Shown piece by piece: positions 52,421 to 61,578 of a stretch of 64,000 nt of DNA. A program made the position numbers and the translations under genes. The notes below the pieces were generated by a model. The model made no database searches, had not been told where the DNA came from, and saw nothing but the letters and a program-made list of their open reading frames with translations. The DNA comes from Pseudoalteromonas sp. CO133X (GTDB lineage Bacteria > Pseudomonadota > Gammaproteobacteria > Enterobacterales > Alteromonadaceae): the NCBI GenBank assembly GCA_004208945.1, contig SGPE01000022.1, positions 121,115 to 185,114 of the forward strand. Reading direction: 5' to 3'. Numbering within the stretch: the first letter of the stretch is position 1; each line of letters opens with the position of its first letter.

Positions 52421-53854
52421 ATGAGTTACAAAATCACGCCTGTTATTCTTGCTGGTGGCATCGGCTCTCGTCTATGGCCATTGTCGCGTAAAGCTATGCC
52501 TAAGCAATTTTTATCTTTGCTTAGTGATGAGTCACTACTACAAAGTACATTGAAACGGGTGACAAGCTCGCGCTTCAATCCGCCTATTTTGGTATGTAAT
52601 GAAGAGCACCGTTTTATTGCGAAGTCACAGGTATCAGAGGTCGTTGATGACTTTACTTTGCTACTTGAGCCAGAAGGTAAAAACACGGCACCAGCTATCG
52701 CACTAGCCGCTGAATATGCAGTGCAAAATGGTTTAATGGATCCGCTATTAGTCATGCCCGCTGACCACCATATTAGTGATTTTGAAAAGTTAATAGCGCG
52801 ATTAGATGACGCTATTGCTCTTTGTGAACAGCAGCAACTAATAACGTTTGCAATTAAACCGACCGTACCGCATACCGGTTATGGCTACATCCGCCAAGGT
52901 GAAGAACTGAGCCGTGAAGGATGCTTTAAAGTTGCAGAGTTTAAAGAAAAGCCGGCCCAAAAGCTGGCTGAGCAATACGTACTTAGTGGTGACTATAACT
53001 GGAATAGTGGCATGTTTTTGTTTCTACCTAATGTGTATTTAAACGAACTTAATCGCTTTGCACCAAAAATAGCACACAGTGTCACTAAAGCTGCTGAATT
53101 TAAAGAAGATCTGGGCTTTCTCAGGCCGAATGATAAAGTACTTAGTGCATGCCCAAGTGATTCAATTGATTATGCTATTTTAGAGCGTAGCGACAATGTC
53201 GCAGTGATCCCGATTGATTTACATTGGAGTGATATAGGGAGCTTTTCTGCGCTTTCGACACTTGCTGATAAAGACTCGTTTGGTAATTACTTAAGCTCAC
53301 AAGGGGTGAGCGTTGATAGCAACAATAATCTACTAATAAGCGAAGCCGACCATACAATTGCCGCGTTAGGTGTGACTAATAAAGCAATTATACATACCCA
53401 TGATGCGACTTTAGTGGCTGATAAAAATGCCCTTAATAAACTCCCTGAATTACTCAAACAACTTGCTGTATCAGCAAGCGATAAACTAACGCACCATCAG
53501 GTCGTATTTAGGCCGTGGGGTAACTATCGCACATTGGTAGAAAGCGTTGGCTTTAAAGTAAAAAAAATTAGTGTCAATAGTGGCGCTAAGCTGTCTACAC
53601 AACGGCACCAACATCGAGCAGAGCATTGGGTTGTGGTTTCAGGTATTGCAAGTGTACGTGTAGGTGATGATGAATTTGAACTAAGTGCCGATCAGTCTTG
53701 CTATATTGCAGCAAAGCAAATACATCGTTTAGCTAACTATTACCATGAGCCACTTATTGTTATTGAGGTGCAAACCGGTGGTATTTTAGATGAATGCGAT
53801 ATTGAACGTTTTGAAGATGAGTATGGCCGAAATGGCCACAACTCTGATGTTTAA
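52421..53854 (+). CDS. manC: mannose-1-phosphate guanylyltransferase/mannose-6-phosphate isomerase
   Basis: A 477-residue bifunctional type II enzyme making GDP-mannose for surface polysaccharide. N-terminal pyrophosphorylase with ILAGGIGSRLWPLSRKAMPKQFL (nucleotide signature), GKNTAPAIALAA, VMPADHHI, FKEKPAQK and NWNSGMFLF; C-terminal cupin isomerase with VVFRPWGNYRTL, QRHQHRAEHWVVVSG and HRLANYYHEPLIVIEVQ. It stands apart from any sugar cluster here, preceded by a 56-base gap. Confidence 0.94.
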   Translation: MSYKITPVILAGGIGSRLWPLSRKAMPKQFLSLLSDESLLQSTLKRVTSSRFNPPILVCNEEHRFIAKSQVSEVVDDFTLLLEPEGKNTAPAIALAAEYAVQNGLMDPLLVMPADHHISDFEKLIARLDDAIALCEQQQLITFAIKPTVPHTGYGYIRQGEELSREGCFKVAEFKEKPAQKLAEQYVLSGDYNWNSGMFLFLPNVYLNELNRFAPKIAHSVTKAAEFKEDLGFLRPNDKVLSACPSDSIDYAILERSDNVAVIPIDLHWSDIGSFSALSTLADKDSFGNYLSSQGVSVDSNNNLLISEADHTIAALGVTNKAIIHTHDATLVADKNALNKLPELLKQLAVSASDKLTHHQVVFRPWGNYRTLVESVGFKVKKISVNSGAKLSTQRHQHRAEHWVVVSGIASVRVGDDEFELSADQSCYIAAKQIHRLANYYHEPLIVIEVQTGGILDECDIERFEDEYGRNGHNSDV

Positions 53855-53917
53855 GTAAGTTGCACTTACTGAAAACGTTATTATGTTCTTTACTCAAGGG
53901 GAGCCACAGAAGGCAAG

Positions 53918-54181
53918 CTAAACTAAACCAATAGCGAGCCCTAAAATGAGTACCAGCCAAAAAATAGCGGTACCCCTAAAATGGTTCAACAGCCAAAAAT
54001 AAATTAACGCTAATACCCCAGAAATGGCAGCGCCAACAATGGATGTAATGAAACCAAGGCCGAACATTAGGTTAAACAACAACACAATAGCTGTGTAAAT
54101 ACCCGCACATAAACTGGGTCGTTCGGTATTTATTAACAGCTTTAATAATGCAACTAAAATTAAAATTTTAAAAATCAGCAT
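53918..54181 (-). CDS. small membrane protein, unknown function
   Basis: An 87-residue protein made almost wholly of hydrophobic segments (about 2-18, 26-47, 49-68, 72-87). No family is recognised. A plausible ATG is preceded by AAGGATAGGACTT. It lies between manC (convergent) and the hybrid kinase (same strand, 95-base gap). Confidence 0.65.
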   Translation of the reverse strand: MLIFKILILVALLKLLINTERPSLCAGIYTAIVLLFNLMFGLGFITSIVGAAISGVLALIYFWLLNHFRGTAIFWLVLILGLAIGLV

Positions 54182-54276
54182 AAGTCCTATCCTTGGTTCT
54201 GGAGTGCTTTAAATTATCATTACTTGAGTAACGGCACTTTGTATATTTAATTAACCCCGTAAAAACGGCACCTAAT

Positions 54277-56433
54277 TTAGCTCAGCTCACTTCTTACATG
54301 TGCCAAATATGCCTGCAAGCTTTCTTGCCAAAGGCCTAGCGCACCGGTGAGAGATTCCTTTAGGGGCTTATTATCGAGTAATTTACGTTCTACTTTTTTT
54401 AACTCTAAGCCATAGCGGTTAAAGCCAAGCTGTAATGCAGTACTTGCTTGGCGGTGCAATAGCTTTATACATTGCTCTTTATCATCTTCAACGAGTTGCT
54501 GGCAGCGAATTAGCTTGTTACGGGCTGATAAAACAAATTCATTATAAATAGAGGATACTTCATCTTCATTGAATGAACTAATAAGTGCTGCGGCAGCTGT
54601 TTCATCATAAAGAGTATCTCGAAGCTCGACTGCGATGCTCGCAGCTTGATTTGACTGTGAGTCACTAAGCGCTTGGCGCAGCTTTTGCTGTTTGATTGGT
54701 TTGCCAACGATGTCTTTTATACCTAGAGCCAAGTATTCTTTTATTTCATCAGGACTGAGGCTTGCAGTAAAAGCAAGCACAGGAGTACGTTGGTTTAGAT
54801 GGTCCATCGCCTTGAGCCTTTTAAGCACTTCTTGGCCTGTGAGATCCGGTAAATTCATATCGAGAAGTACGACATCAAAGTGGTGTTTTTGCATCAGCTC
54901 GATAGCGCTGTTACCGTCTTTTGCCAGCTTAATTTTATGCTCGTCATCAGCCATAAATTCAATCGCAATTTTTTGGTTTAAGTCGAGGTCCTCTACTAAC
55001 AAAACATCTAAGCCGGTGACATAATCTTTAGATTGATGGCGTTGTTCTACAAGGCTTAATTCACCAACAGCAAGGTTAATATCAAAGCTAAACGTACTGC
55101 CTTTTGACAGCTCACTCTCTATATTTAATTTACTGCCAAGCTTTTCAAGCAAGCGACTGGTAATCGCAAGGCCAAGTCCTGTACCGCCTTTTTCTTTTCC
55201 TGCGCTACTTTGTACATAGGGTTCTGTTAGATATGCTATTTCTTCATCTTCAATGCCAGGGCCTGAGTCAATAACACTGATGCGAAGTCGGTTTTCAAAC
55301 TGACCTTCTTGAAGTAGTTTTACATGAATTTTGACTGAGCCGTGATCTGTAAATTTAATCGCATTACCGACAAGATTGATGATGACTTGTCTGAGCTTTT
55401 GTTGATCACAGTAGTAACATGCTTGCTCAGGAAGATCATAAATAAGTTCAAACTTTAAGTGCTTTTGTTCAGCCAGAGGACTCAGCAATAGGCACAAGTT
55501 ATTGAGCCATGTTTTTAGTTCAACGTCTTCTTCGTAGAGGGCTTCGTCTCGCTGGTCGAGACTTGCATAATCAAGTACCTTATCGACCAGTAAATTAAGG
55601 GATTCAGCTGAGTTAATAATCGCTTCGCAATAAGGTTTATCTCGAGGATCGCTAGATTGGTTCATAATTAGCTGCGCACTGCCTAAAATACCGTTTAAAG
55701 GAGTACGAATTTCATGGCTGATAGTTGATAAAAATAACCCTCTGATTTCGAGATCTTTATGCGCTTTTTCGGTGAGCTGATTTAAATTCTGCTCGCGTCT
55801 TTCATTACAAAGTAAAGCCATGCCAGTGGCGTAAAACATAGGTGCAATGACACCATTGATAAACAGCGTGATACTAAACCAGTTCTCAGATAATAAATTG
55901 GCTGTACTGACATCACCCATCATTAACGTGCGACCAGTGAATACCGCAAGAATAATTATTAAAATCATGATGTATACAATGCTGCCATTCGGATAGTTTT
56001 TACGACCATTACGAATAAACAGAGCCAGCAAAAATAATGATTCAATAATGTGCTGTAAATCTGAGACGAGTATTCGACTACGCAGTTCGGTATTGTCTGT
56101 GGCAAGGTAAATCATTGTTAGTGCTAGCGTGATAGTTATGCCAATAAAGATTCTCAAGCCAATACATTTCGCATTAAAAAATTGGCAAATTGCGAGAACG
56201 TGGATGATTGATGCGCTAAACATAAATGAGTTAGCAATAGAAATACTCGCGATATTATTGATATGACCATGCAGTGCAAAGCTCATAACTGAAATAAACA
56301 TCACCAATGGGTAAAAAATATAAAGTAAGGTGCCTGGAGTATTTTTGTTGGTTCGCCACGTGAGATAACTAAGTAATGTCATTACAGCCATCATGGCTGC
56401 GCTTGCATAGTAGAGGGTCGCTGAGTCGAGCAT
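54277..56433 (-). CDS. membrane hybrid sensor histidine kinase with receiver and HPt-like domain
   Basis: A 718-residue kinase. About seven membrane segments (5-215), HisKA with FLSTISHEIRTPLNGILGSAQ (His240), HATPase (N box NLVGNAIKFTD, G boxes DSGPGI and GGTGLGLA), receiver with acceptor Asp525 in VVLLDMNLPD, and a C-terminal helical HPt-like domain with LLHRQASTALQLGF (His660). Multi-step phosphorelay is expected. The LuxR-type gene upstream is separated by a terminator, so it is a possible but unproven partner. Confidence 0.88.
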   Translation of the reverse strand: MLDSATLYYASAAMMAVMTLLSYLTWRTNKNTPGTLLYIFYPLVMFISVMSFALHGHINNIASISIANSFMFSASIIHVLAICQFFNAKCIGLRIFIGITITLALTMIYLATDNTELRSRILVSDLQHIIESLFLLALFIRNGRKNYPNGSIVYIMILIIILAVFTGRTLMMGDVSTANLLSENWFSITLFINGVIAPMFYATGMALLCNERREQNLNQLTEKAHKDLEIRGLFLSTISHEIRTPLNGILGSAQLIMNQSSDPRDKPYCEAIINSAESLNLLVDKVLDYASLDQRDEALYEEDVELKTWLNNLCLLLSPLAEQKHLKFELIYDLPEQACYYCDQQKLRQVIINLVGNAIKFTDHGSVKIHVKLLQEGQFENRLRISVIDSGPGIEDEEIAYLTEPYVQSSAGKEKGGTGLGLAITSRLLEKLGSKLNIESELSKGSTFSFDINLAVGELSLVEQRHQSKDYVTGLDVLLVEDLDLNQKIAIEFMADDEHKIKLAKDGNSAIELMQKHHFDVVLLDMNLPDLTGQEVLKRLKAMDHLNQRTPVLAFTASLSPDEIKEYLALGIKDIVGKPIKQQKLRQALSDSQSNQAASIAVELRDTLYDETAAAALISSFNEDEVSSIYNEFVLSARNKLIRCQQLVEDDKEQCIKLLHRQASTALQLGFNRYGLELKKVERKLLDNKPLKESLTGALGLWQESLQAYLAHVRSELS

Positions 56434-56501
56434 TGTATTTCCGAGGCATTAATGAACAGCTTGAGAATAAAGTCTATTGTTATGTTTAGCAACCAGAAAC
56501 A

Positions 56502-56528
56502 AAAACAGACGCAATGTGCGTCTGTTTT
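56502..56528 (-). terminator. terminator between the LuxR-type and hybrid kinase genes
   Basis: AAAACAGACGCA and TGCGTCTGTTTT form a 12-bp stem around a 3-base loop, with a short T-run continuing on the minus strand. It separates the regulator transcript from the downstream kinase gene. Confidence 0.8.
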
Positions 56529-56542
56529 TTAGAGAATAAATC

Positions 56543-57199
56543 TTAACGAATTTCGTCAGGAATATTTTGCTGTGCCCAAGATAAAAGCTCAATACGGTTA
56601 CGGCATTTAGTTTTTCTAAATGCACTGTATAGATGAGTTTTCACCGTGTGCGGACTAATACTTAAGTCCTCAGCAATCTCTTTATTTTTAGAACCTTTGC
56701 TCATTAGCGAAATGATCGCTTTTTCGCGTTTAGTTAGTTTAACAGGTTCAATATCACCATCAGTCAATTTATGTAATGCATCTTTGTTGAACTGCAACAT
56801 GCGATTTAATGCGTTACACATTATTTCACGGCGATACCAAAGTTGGTCTTCTAACAATAGACGAATGCCTTTCATTAACACGTCGGCATTATCAGTTGTG
56901 TAGAACACACCACGAATACCCGTTAATAAAGCGCGATTCGCAAGTTCTGGGTTTTCATCAAGATTAAACAATACAATGTCGCATTTAATACGAAGATTCA
57001 CCAGTTGCTCTTTAAGTTTTCCCCACGCGTCGGTGCTTGATGTTTCAATGAATAACAAGCGTGTACCTTCCGGAACTTCAGAAATATCAGTACCAGATGT
57101 AACCGCAAGGCCTTGAGTCTTTAATAAAGGTTCTAAGACATTAATGCCAATTGTGTTAACCGGTTCCGAATCTAATAGTAAAAAGGCTGAACTACTCAT
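56543..57199 (-). CDS. LuxR-type regulator of the VpsT/CsgD group
   Basis: A 218-residue protein with an atypical receiver (no acidic pocket or clear acceptor Asp; segment CDIVLFNLDENPELANRALLTGIRGVFYTTD) and a C-terminal LuxR HTH (LTKREKAIISLMSKGSKNKEIAEDLSISPHTVKTHLYSAF). QLWYRREIMCNALN at about 117-130 sits where VpsT has its W[FLM][TS]R c-di-GMP motif; here it is WYRR. Members control biofilm matrix genes. The 230-base upstream gap contains an imperfect dyad (about 57349-57391) but nothing firmer. Confidence 0.88.
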   Translation of the reverse strand: MSSSAFLLLDSEPVNTIGINVLEPLLKTQGLAVTSGTDISEVPEGTRLLFIETSSTDAWGKLKEQLVNLRIKCDIVLFNLDENPELANRALLTGIRGVFYTTDNADVLMKGIRLLLEDQLWYRREIMCNALNRMLQFNKDALHKLTDGDIEPVKLTKREKAIISLMSKGSKNKEIAEDLSISPHTVKTHLYSAFRKTKCRNRIELLSWAQQNIPDEIR

Positions 57200-57348
57200 A
57201 TTTATACACTCTTGAATAAAGTTGACTCTTGCATCCTACCATGCCATCCACCCCTTTCGTATTAGAAATTTCTGAGTCTTGCGCAGGAAAAGTACAGTTT
57301 GTGTCTATTTTGTTTCAAAAAATACCGTTGGTTAACCTTAATATTTAT

Positions 57349-57391
57349 GTTAACTCACTGATATCTATTTATAATAGACAGTGTTAGTTAA
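57349..57391. promoter_or_regulatory. imperfect 43-bp dyad upstream of the VpsT/CsgD-like gene
   Basis: TTAACTCACTGATATCTAT on the left is mirrored by ATAGACAGTGTTAGTTAA on the right with a few mismatches around a TATAAT centre. It could be an autoregulatory site. It lies about 150-190 bases upstream of the start codon, near the HinT stop, so its target is unclear. Confidence 0.3.
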
Positions 57392-57429
57392 TTTGTATTG
57401 TTTTTTACAATTATTAACATTAAAACGTA

Positions 57430-57801
57430 TTAGATTTGTTGTTTCTTCTTATCTTGATAAGGAGGCCAACCCATCTCTTTACCTGCAAGCATGTGTAGGT
57501 GGATATGGTACACGGTTTGGCCGCCATGGTCATTGCAATTCATAACGACACGAAAACCATCATCACTAAAACCAAATTGTTTCGCGAGTTTTGCAGCCAC
57601 TACGTATAAATGACCAACAAGAGGAGCATGCTCCTGTGTGATGTCGTTAATCGTTGCAATAGGCGTTTTTGGAATAATTAATACATGAAACGGCGCTTGT
57701 GGGTTTATATCTTTAAAGGCGAGTGCTAAATCATCCTCATACACGATATCAGAAGGGATTTCGCGGTTAATTATCTTTGTAAAAATAGTCTCTTGGCTCA
57801 T
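57430..57801 (-). CDS. hinT: HIT-family purine nucleoside phosphoramidase HinT
   Basis: A 123-residue HIT protein that hydrolyses nucleoside phosphoramidates such as AMP-lysine. IFTKIINREIPSDIVYEDD opens the protein and the histidine triad lies in QTVYHIHLHMLAGKEMGWPP. I start it at MSQETIF (57801); upstream in-frame residues do not resemble the family. Divergent from the DUF2057 gene. Confidence 0.93.
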   Translation of the reverse strand: MSQETIFTKIINREIPSDIVYEDDLALAFKDINPQAPFHVLIIPKTPIATINDITQEHAPLVGHLYVVAAKLAKQFGFSDDGFRVVMNCNDHGGQTVYHIHLHMLAGKEMGWPPYQDKKKQQI

Positions 57802-57905
57802 ACTTAGCTCTCTTAATTCGTGGTTAATTGACCGCACACTAATGACAAACTTTATTTGCAGTGTCAAACTGAAACTGCCGCAAGTTAAACAACCAAGGAG
57901 TGATC

Positions 57906-58523
57906 ATGCGTAAGTCAGTATTACTAGGTAGTGTGTTTGCACTATTTTATAGTGCCAGCAGTCTAGCTGAAACTATCCACTTTCCAGAAGAGTTTGTGCC
58001 TTTACAGGTAGGTGAACGTTTAATAGAACAATCGTTTTTTAGTCGAGTTGACGATGTTGAGCTTGCACCTGGTACTTACCAGTTAAAGTTAAAATACACT
58101 GACCTTTATGAACAAGGTTATGACGATCATCAAGTGGTTGAGTCTAAGCCATTTTGGGTTGAAGTAACGGTTGAAAGCGGCAAAAACTATGATTTAGTGT
58201 TTAATCGTGCCAGCAATGCAGTGGCAGCAGAGGTGTTTGCTGAATCACCGCAAGTAAGTTTAAAAGCAAAAGGCAGTGAGCTTGCTATGCCATTATCAAT
58301 CATTGGCTATCGTGCAGCACCTGCTCAAGCCGTGGCGAGTGCGCCTGTTGCTGCATCAAGTAGTCAACCGGCAGCGACTGCACCTGTAACTTTGCCAGCA
58401 AAAGTACCTGGTGGACAGGCGAGCTTGAAAAATACCCCAAATGCAGCGGCAATGCTTGAGTTTTGGTGGCAACAAGCCAGCCCTGAAGAGCGTCGTGCAT
58501 TTTTAGATAAAGTGACGAAATAA
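57906..58523 (+). CDS. DUF2057 (YccT-like) secreted protein
   Basis: A 205-residue periplasmic protein with a signal peptide (about 1-20, SSLAET) followed by the DUF2057 beta-rich domain (IHFPEEFVPLQVGERLIEQSFF...LAPGTYQLKLKYTDLYE) and an Ala/Pro-rich linker before a short C-terminal helix (AMLEFWWQQASPEERRAFLDKV). AAGGAG at 57895-57900 fixes the ATG at 57906. Function unknown. Confidence 0.85.
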   Translation: MRKSVLLGSVFALFYSASSLAETIHFPEEFVPLQVGERLIEQSFFSRVDDVELAPGTYQLKLKYTDLYEQGYDDHQVVESKPFWVEVTVESGKNYDLVFNRASNAVAAEVFAESPQVSLKAKGSELAMPLSIIGYRAAPAQAVASAPVAASSSQPAATAPVTLPAKVPGGQASLKNTPNAAAMLEFWWQQASPEERRAFLDKVTK

Positions 58524-58536
58524 TAATTGGAAAATT

Positions 58537-58566
58537 AAAAGGCGCTGATTTTCAGCGCCTTTTTTG
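58537..58566. terminator. bidirectional terminator between DUF2057 and M1 peptidase genes
   Basis: AAAAGGCGCTGA and TCAGCGCCTTTT form a strong stem flanked by A's and T's on both sides. It ends both convergent genes. Confidence 0.88.
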
Positions 58567-58577
58567 TGTTTGACTTA

Positions 58578-60422
58578 TTATTTTGCGAATAAGCCGTCAA
58601 CGGTACCTTGTGCAAGTGGGTGATAACCCGCACGGGCTTTTAAGTACACATCATGCGCCCAGTCTTTTTTACCGTTTTTAATTAGTGCTTTATAAAGTGG
58701 CACAATTAACTTACGGCGACCAATACCAGATAAGTGCTTATCAAGCGCAGGATAGATAGGTTGATAACCATTACCTACCGCTAGCATAAACCATGCAAAA
58801 GCACGCTCAGCATTAGTTGACTGCGTTAGATTGAACTGGTTATCAAGCTCAGTCATTTTCTCAATGCTTAAATCACGAGGTAGATTATTTAAAAAGTGTA
58901 GCCACTCATGAACAGACCAATCCGCGGTTGGTAAGTCCGCTGCGCTAATTTCACCGTTTAACCATGTTTTTGTAACTGCGTCGACTTTATCGAATGCATC
59001 AGACGTTGGGTTTGGCGCATCACTTGGTAAACCAGTCTCAAAAATCCACTCATTTACTTTATCCATGCTTACAATGCCTGGATACTTTTCGATTAAGTTG
59101 GCTTTTAAGTAAGTAACAAACTGAGCTGTTGTTAAAGACTTAAATGAGAACTCATCGAAGTAAGCTTTTACAAATGGATCGAATTTATCACGACCAAACT
59201 TGTTTTCTAGGTAGATTAAGAAAAGCTGGCCTTTGGTGTAAGGCACTGAGCTAAATGCGTCATCAGGATCACGGCCATTAAGTTTTAAGTTAAGGCGTGT
59301 ATCTGGTGCCGGTAACGTTTTAATTAGCTTACGTAAGCCAGCGGCATCGAGCGCTTGCTCCATCACAGCACGGTCACGACCAAATACTTCTTCCATAATG
59401 CGGTTTTCAACGTAAGACGTGAAGCCTTCGTTTAGCCATAAATCTTCCCACGTTGCATTCGTCACTAAGTTACCCGACCAAGAGTGAGCAAGCTCGTGAG
59501 CAATTAGATTTACTAAGCTCTTATCGCCAGCAACGACCGTTGGAGTGATGAATGATAAACGCGGGTTTTCCATGCCACCAAATGGGAAGCTTGGTGGTAG
59601 CATTAATAAGTCATAGCGCCCCCATGCATATTCGCCGTACATCGCGTTCGTTTTATCGATCATCGCTTGCGTGTCGTCAAACTCAGCCACAGATGCATCT
59701 AAAATGGTTGGCTCAGCAAAAATACCGGTTTGCTTAGACATGGCTTTAAATTCTAGATTACCCGCACCAATTGCGATTAAGTATGGCGAAATGGGTTGTG
59801 GCATATTGAATAAATAGTCACCATCTTTATAGAGCGCATCTTTGTTGTCTGCACTCATTACCGCACGAATATCTTTTGGTGTGTGAATACGAGCAGAGTA
59901 CGTCACGCGCATTGCTGGCGTATCTTGTACTGGGATCCAACTACGAGCATGAATTGCTTGTGATTGGCTGTACATAAATGGGTGTGACTTACTGGCTGTT
60001 TGCTCTGGTGTTAACCACTGTAAACCTGAAGCTTCTGGGCGGCTATTGTAGTAAATACGCGCCTTAACCGCTTGGCTTTTAAATTTAATTGTTAATTTTG
60101 AGCCCTTTACGTCATCACGTGCAGCAAGGGTAAAGTCAGCGTTGTGCCAGCTGCCTTTGTCATCTTGATACATGACTTTGTCGATATCTAAATCGCGGGT
60201 ATCAAGAACAAGCGTTTTGCTGGTTGCATTATGCCAATCTAGCGTATGCTCAACAAAACCTTCTAATTGCTTATCATCAAAATCAACATCTAAATCTAGT
60301 AATAGGTGAGTGGTTGTTACGTCATCTAAGTTTGCGTAAGTGTGCTGGCTGATTGCGTCAGCAGTTGCTTGAGAGCAAGCACCGGCCATAGCAAGACTTA
60401 AAAGTAATGGTTTAAACTTCAT
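58578..60422 (-). CDS. exported M1-family metallo-aminopeptidase
   Basis: A 614-residue M1 peptidase of the leukotriene-A4-hydrolase/cold-active aminopeptidase group. Signal peptide (about 1-22, ATADA), exopeptidase motif GGMENPRLSF and zinc site HELAHSWSGNLVTNATWEDLWLNEGF (HExxH...E), followed by the armadillo-like C-terminal domain. It degrades peptides in the periplasm. An AGAC-GSC lipobox is not formed, so it is probably soluble rather than a lipoprotein. Confidence 0.93.
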   Translation of the reverse strand: MKFKPLLLSLAMAGACSQATADAISQHTYANLDDVTTTHLLLDLDVDFDDKQLEGFVEHTLDWHNATSKTLVLDTRDLDIDKVMYQDDKGSWHNADFTLAARDDVKGSKLTIKFKSQAVKARIYYNSRPEASGLQWLTPEQTASKSHPFMYSQSQAIHARSWIPVQDTPAMRVTYSARIHTPKDIRAVMSADNKDALYKDGDYLFNMPQPISPYLIAIGAGNLEFKAMSKQTGIFAEPTILDASVAEFDDTQAMIDKTNAMYGEYAWGRYDLLMLPPSFPFGGMENPRLSFITPTVVAGDKSLVNLIAHELAHSWSGNLVTNATWEDLWLNEGFTSYVENRIMEEVFGRDRAVMEQALDAAGLRKLIKTLPAPDTRLNLKLNGRDPDDAFSSVPYTKGQLFLIYLENKFGRDKFDPFVKAYFDEFSFKSLTTAQFVTYLKANLIEKYPGIVSMDKVNEWIFETGLPSDAPNPTSDAFDKVDAVTKTWLNGEISAADLPTADWSVHEWLHFLNNLPRDLSIEKMTELDNQFNLTQSTNAERAFAWFMLAVGNGYQPIYPALDKHLSGIGRRKLIVPLYKALIKNGKKDWAHDVYLKARAGYHPLAQGTVDGLFAK

Positions 60423-60541
60423 AATAACCCTAGAACGGTAATGAAAAAGAGCCTGTTTTATAACATGATTAGTGCAGTGGGTTGAGTGATTTTTACAATC
60501 TGATGCGTATTTTGCGACGATAGGTTACACTAATGCGATTA

Positions 60542-60553
60542 GTTACCGGTAAC
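60542..60553. promoter_or_regulatory. 12-bp perfect palindrome upstream of murB
   Basis: GTTACCGGTAAC just before the murB ribosome site, with a further GGTTAC about 20 bases upstream. The symmetry suggests an operator overlapping the murB leader; the regulator is unknown. Confidence 0.35.
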
Positions 60554-60567
60554 CTTTGAGGCGTTTT

Positions 60568-61578
60568 GTGGCCCAGTCCCTGCAATCTTTTCATACCTTT
60601 TCTTTGCCAAGCCAATGCCAGCACATCTATCAAATCGATGAAGTGAATCAGCTTTTAAGCACAGACTTTTCTGAGCCATTTTGTATTTTAGGTGAAGGCA
60701 GTAATACGGTGTTTTTATCTGACTACCAAGGCTCTGTGATCCACATGAATACGAAGGGCATAGATATAGAGCAACAAAGCGATGGCTTTTTATTGCACAT
60801 TGCAGCTGGAGAAAACTGGCATCAATTAGTTGCTATGACTATTGCTAATGACATGCCTGGGCTTGAAAACCTTGCTTTAATACCTGGGACTGTTGGTGCT
60901 GCACCAGTGCAAAATATTGGTGCGTATGGGGTAGAGCTGGAAAAGTTTGTTAGCTATGTTGAATACTTTGATATTGCGACAAAGACGATTAAACGTTTAG
61001 CCAAAGATGAGTGCCAATTTAGCTATCGTGACTCTATTTTTAAACATGCACTTAAAAATAAAGCGGTGATCACTCAAGTAGGATTAGTCTTACCTAAAAA
61101 ATGGCAGCCAGTACTAAGTTATGGGCCATTGCAAAAACTTACACAACCTTCTCCACAACAAGTGTTTGAGCAAATCATTGCGACTAGAAACAGTAAATTA
61201 CCCAACCCAAGCGAACTTGCGAATGCGGGCAGTTTTTTCAAAAACCCAGTGATCAGTAATGAGCAGCTAGCATTATTGTTACAACAATACCCAAACTTGC
61301 CTCATTATTTTGTCGATTCTGAGCATCATAAAGTTGCGGCAGGCTGGTTGATTGAGCAGGCTGGGTTAAAAGGCTATAAAGTTGCAGGGATAGAGGTTCA
61401 TCAGCAGCAAGCGTTGGTGTTAGTAAATCACGGTAATAGTAATGGTGATGACTTAATTCAAATGGTGAAACATATTCAGCAGCAGGTCTGGCAAAAATAT
61501 CAAATTGCTCTGCAACACGAAGTGCGACTGATTAACGCCGAACATGAATGCCATATTGAATTGGGAGCTTCATCATGA
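60568..61578 (+). CDS. murB: UDP-N-acetylenolpyruvoylglucosamine reductase
   Basis: A 336-residue FAD enzyme reducing UDP-GlcNAc-enolpyruvate to UDP-MurNAc for peptidoglycan. Seen: LGEGSNTVFLSDYQG (FAD pyrophosphate binding), ALIPGTVGAAPVQNIGAYGVE, YRDSIFKH and NAGSFFKNP (catalytic Ser) plus the C-terminal extension of type I MurB. I choose the GTG at 60568 because GAGG lies six bases upstream; the in-frame TTG at 60556 overlaps that site. Overlaps birA by four bases. Confidence 0.94.
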   Translation: MAQSLQSFHTFSLPSQCQHIYQIDEVNQLLSTDFSEPFCILGEGSNTVFLSDYQGSVIHMNTKGIDIEQQSDGFLLHIAAGENWHQLVAMTIANDMPGLENLALIPGTVGAAPVQNIGAYGVELEKFVSYVEYFDIATKTIKRLAKDECQFSYRDSIFKHALKNKAVITQVGLVLPKKWQPVLSYGPLQKLTQPSPQQVFEQIIATRNSKLPNPSELANAGSFFKNPVISNEQLALLLQQYPNLPHYFVDSEHHKVAAGWLIEQAGLKGYKVAGIEVHQQQALVLVNHGNSNGDDLIQMVKHIQQQVWQKYQIALQHEVRLINAEHECHIELGASS

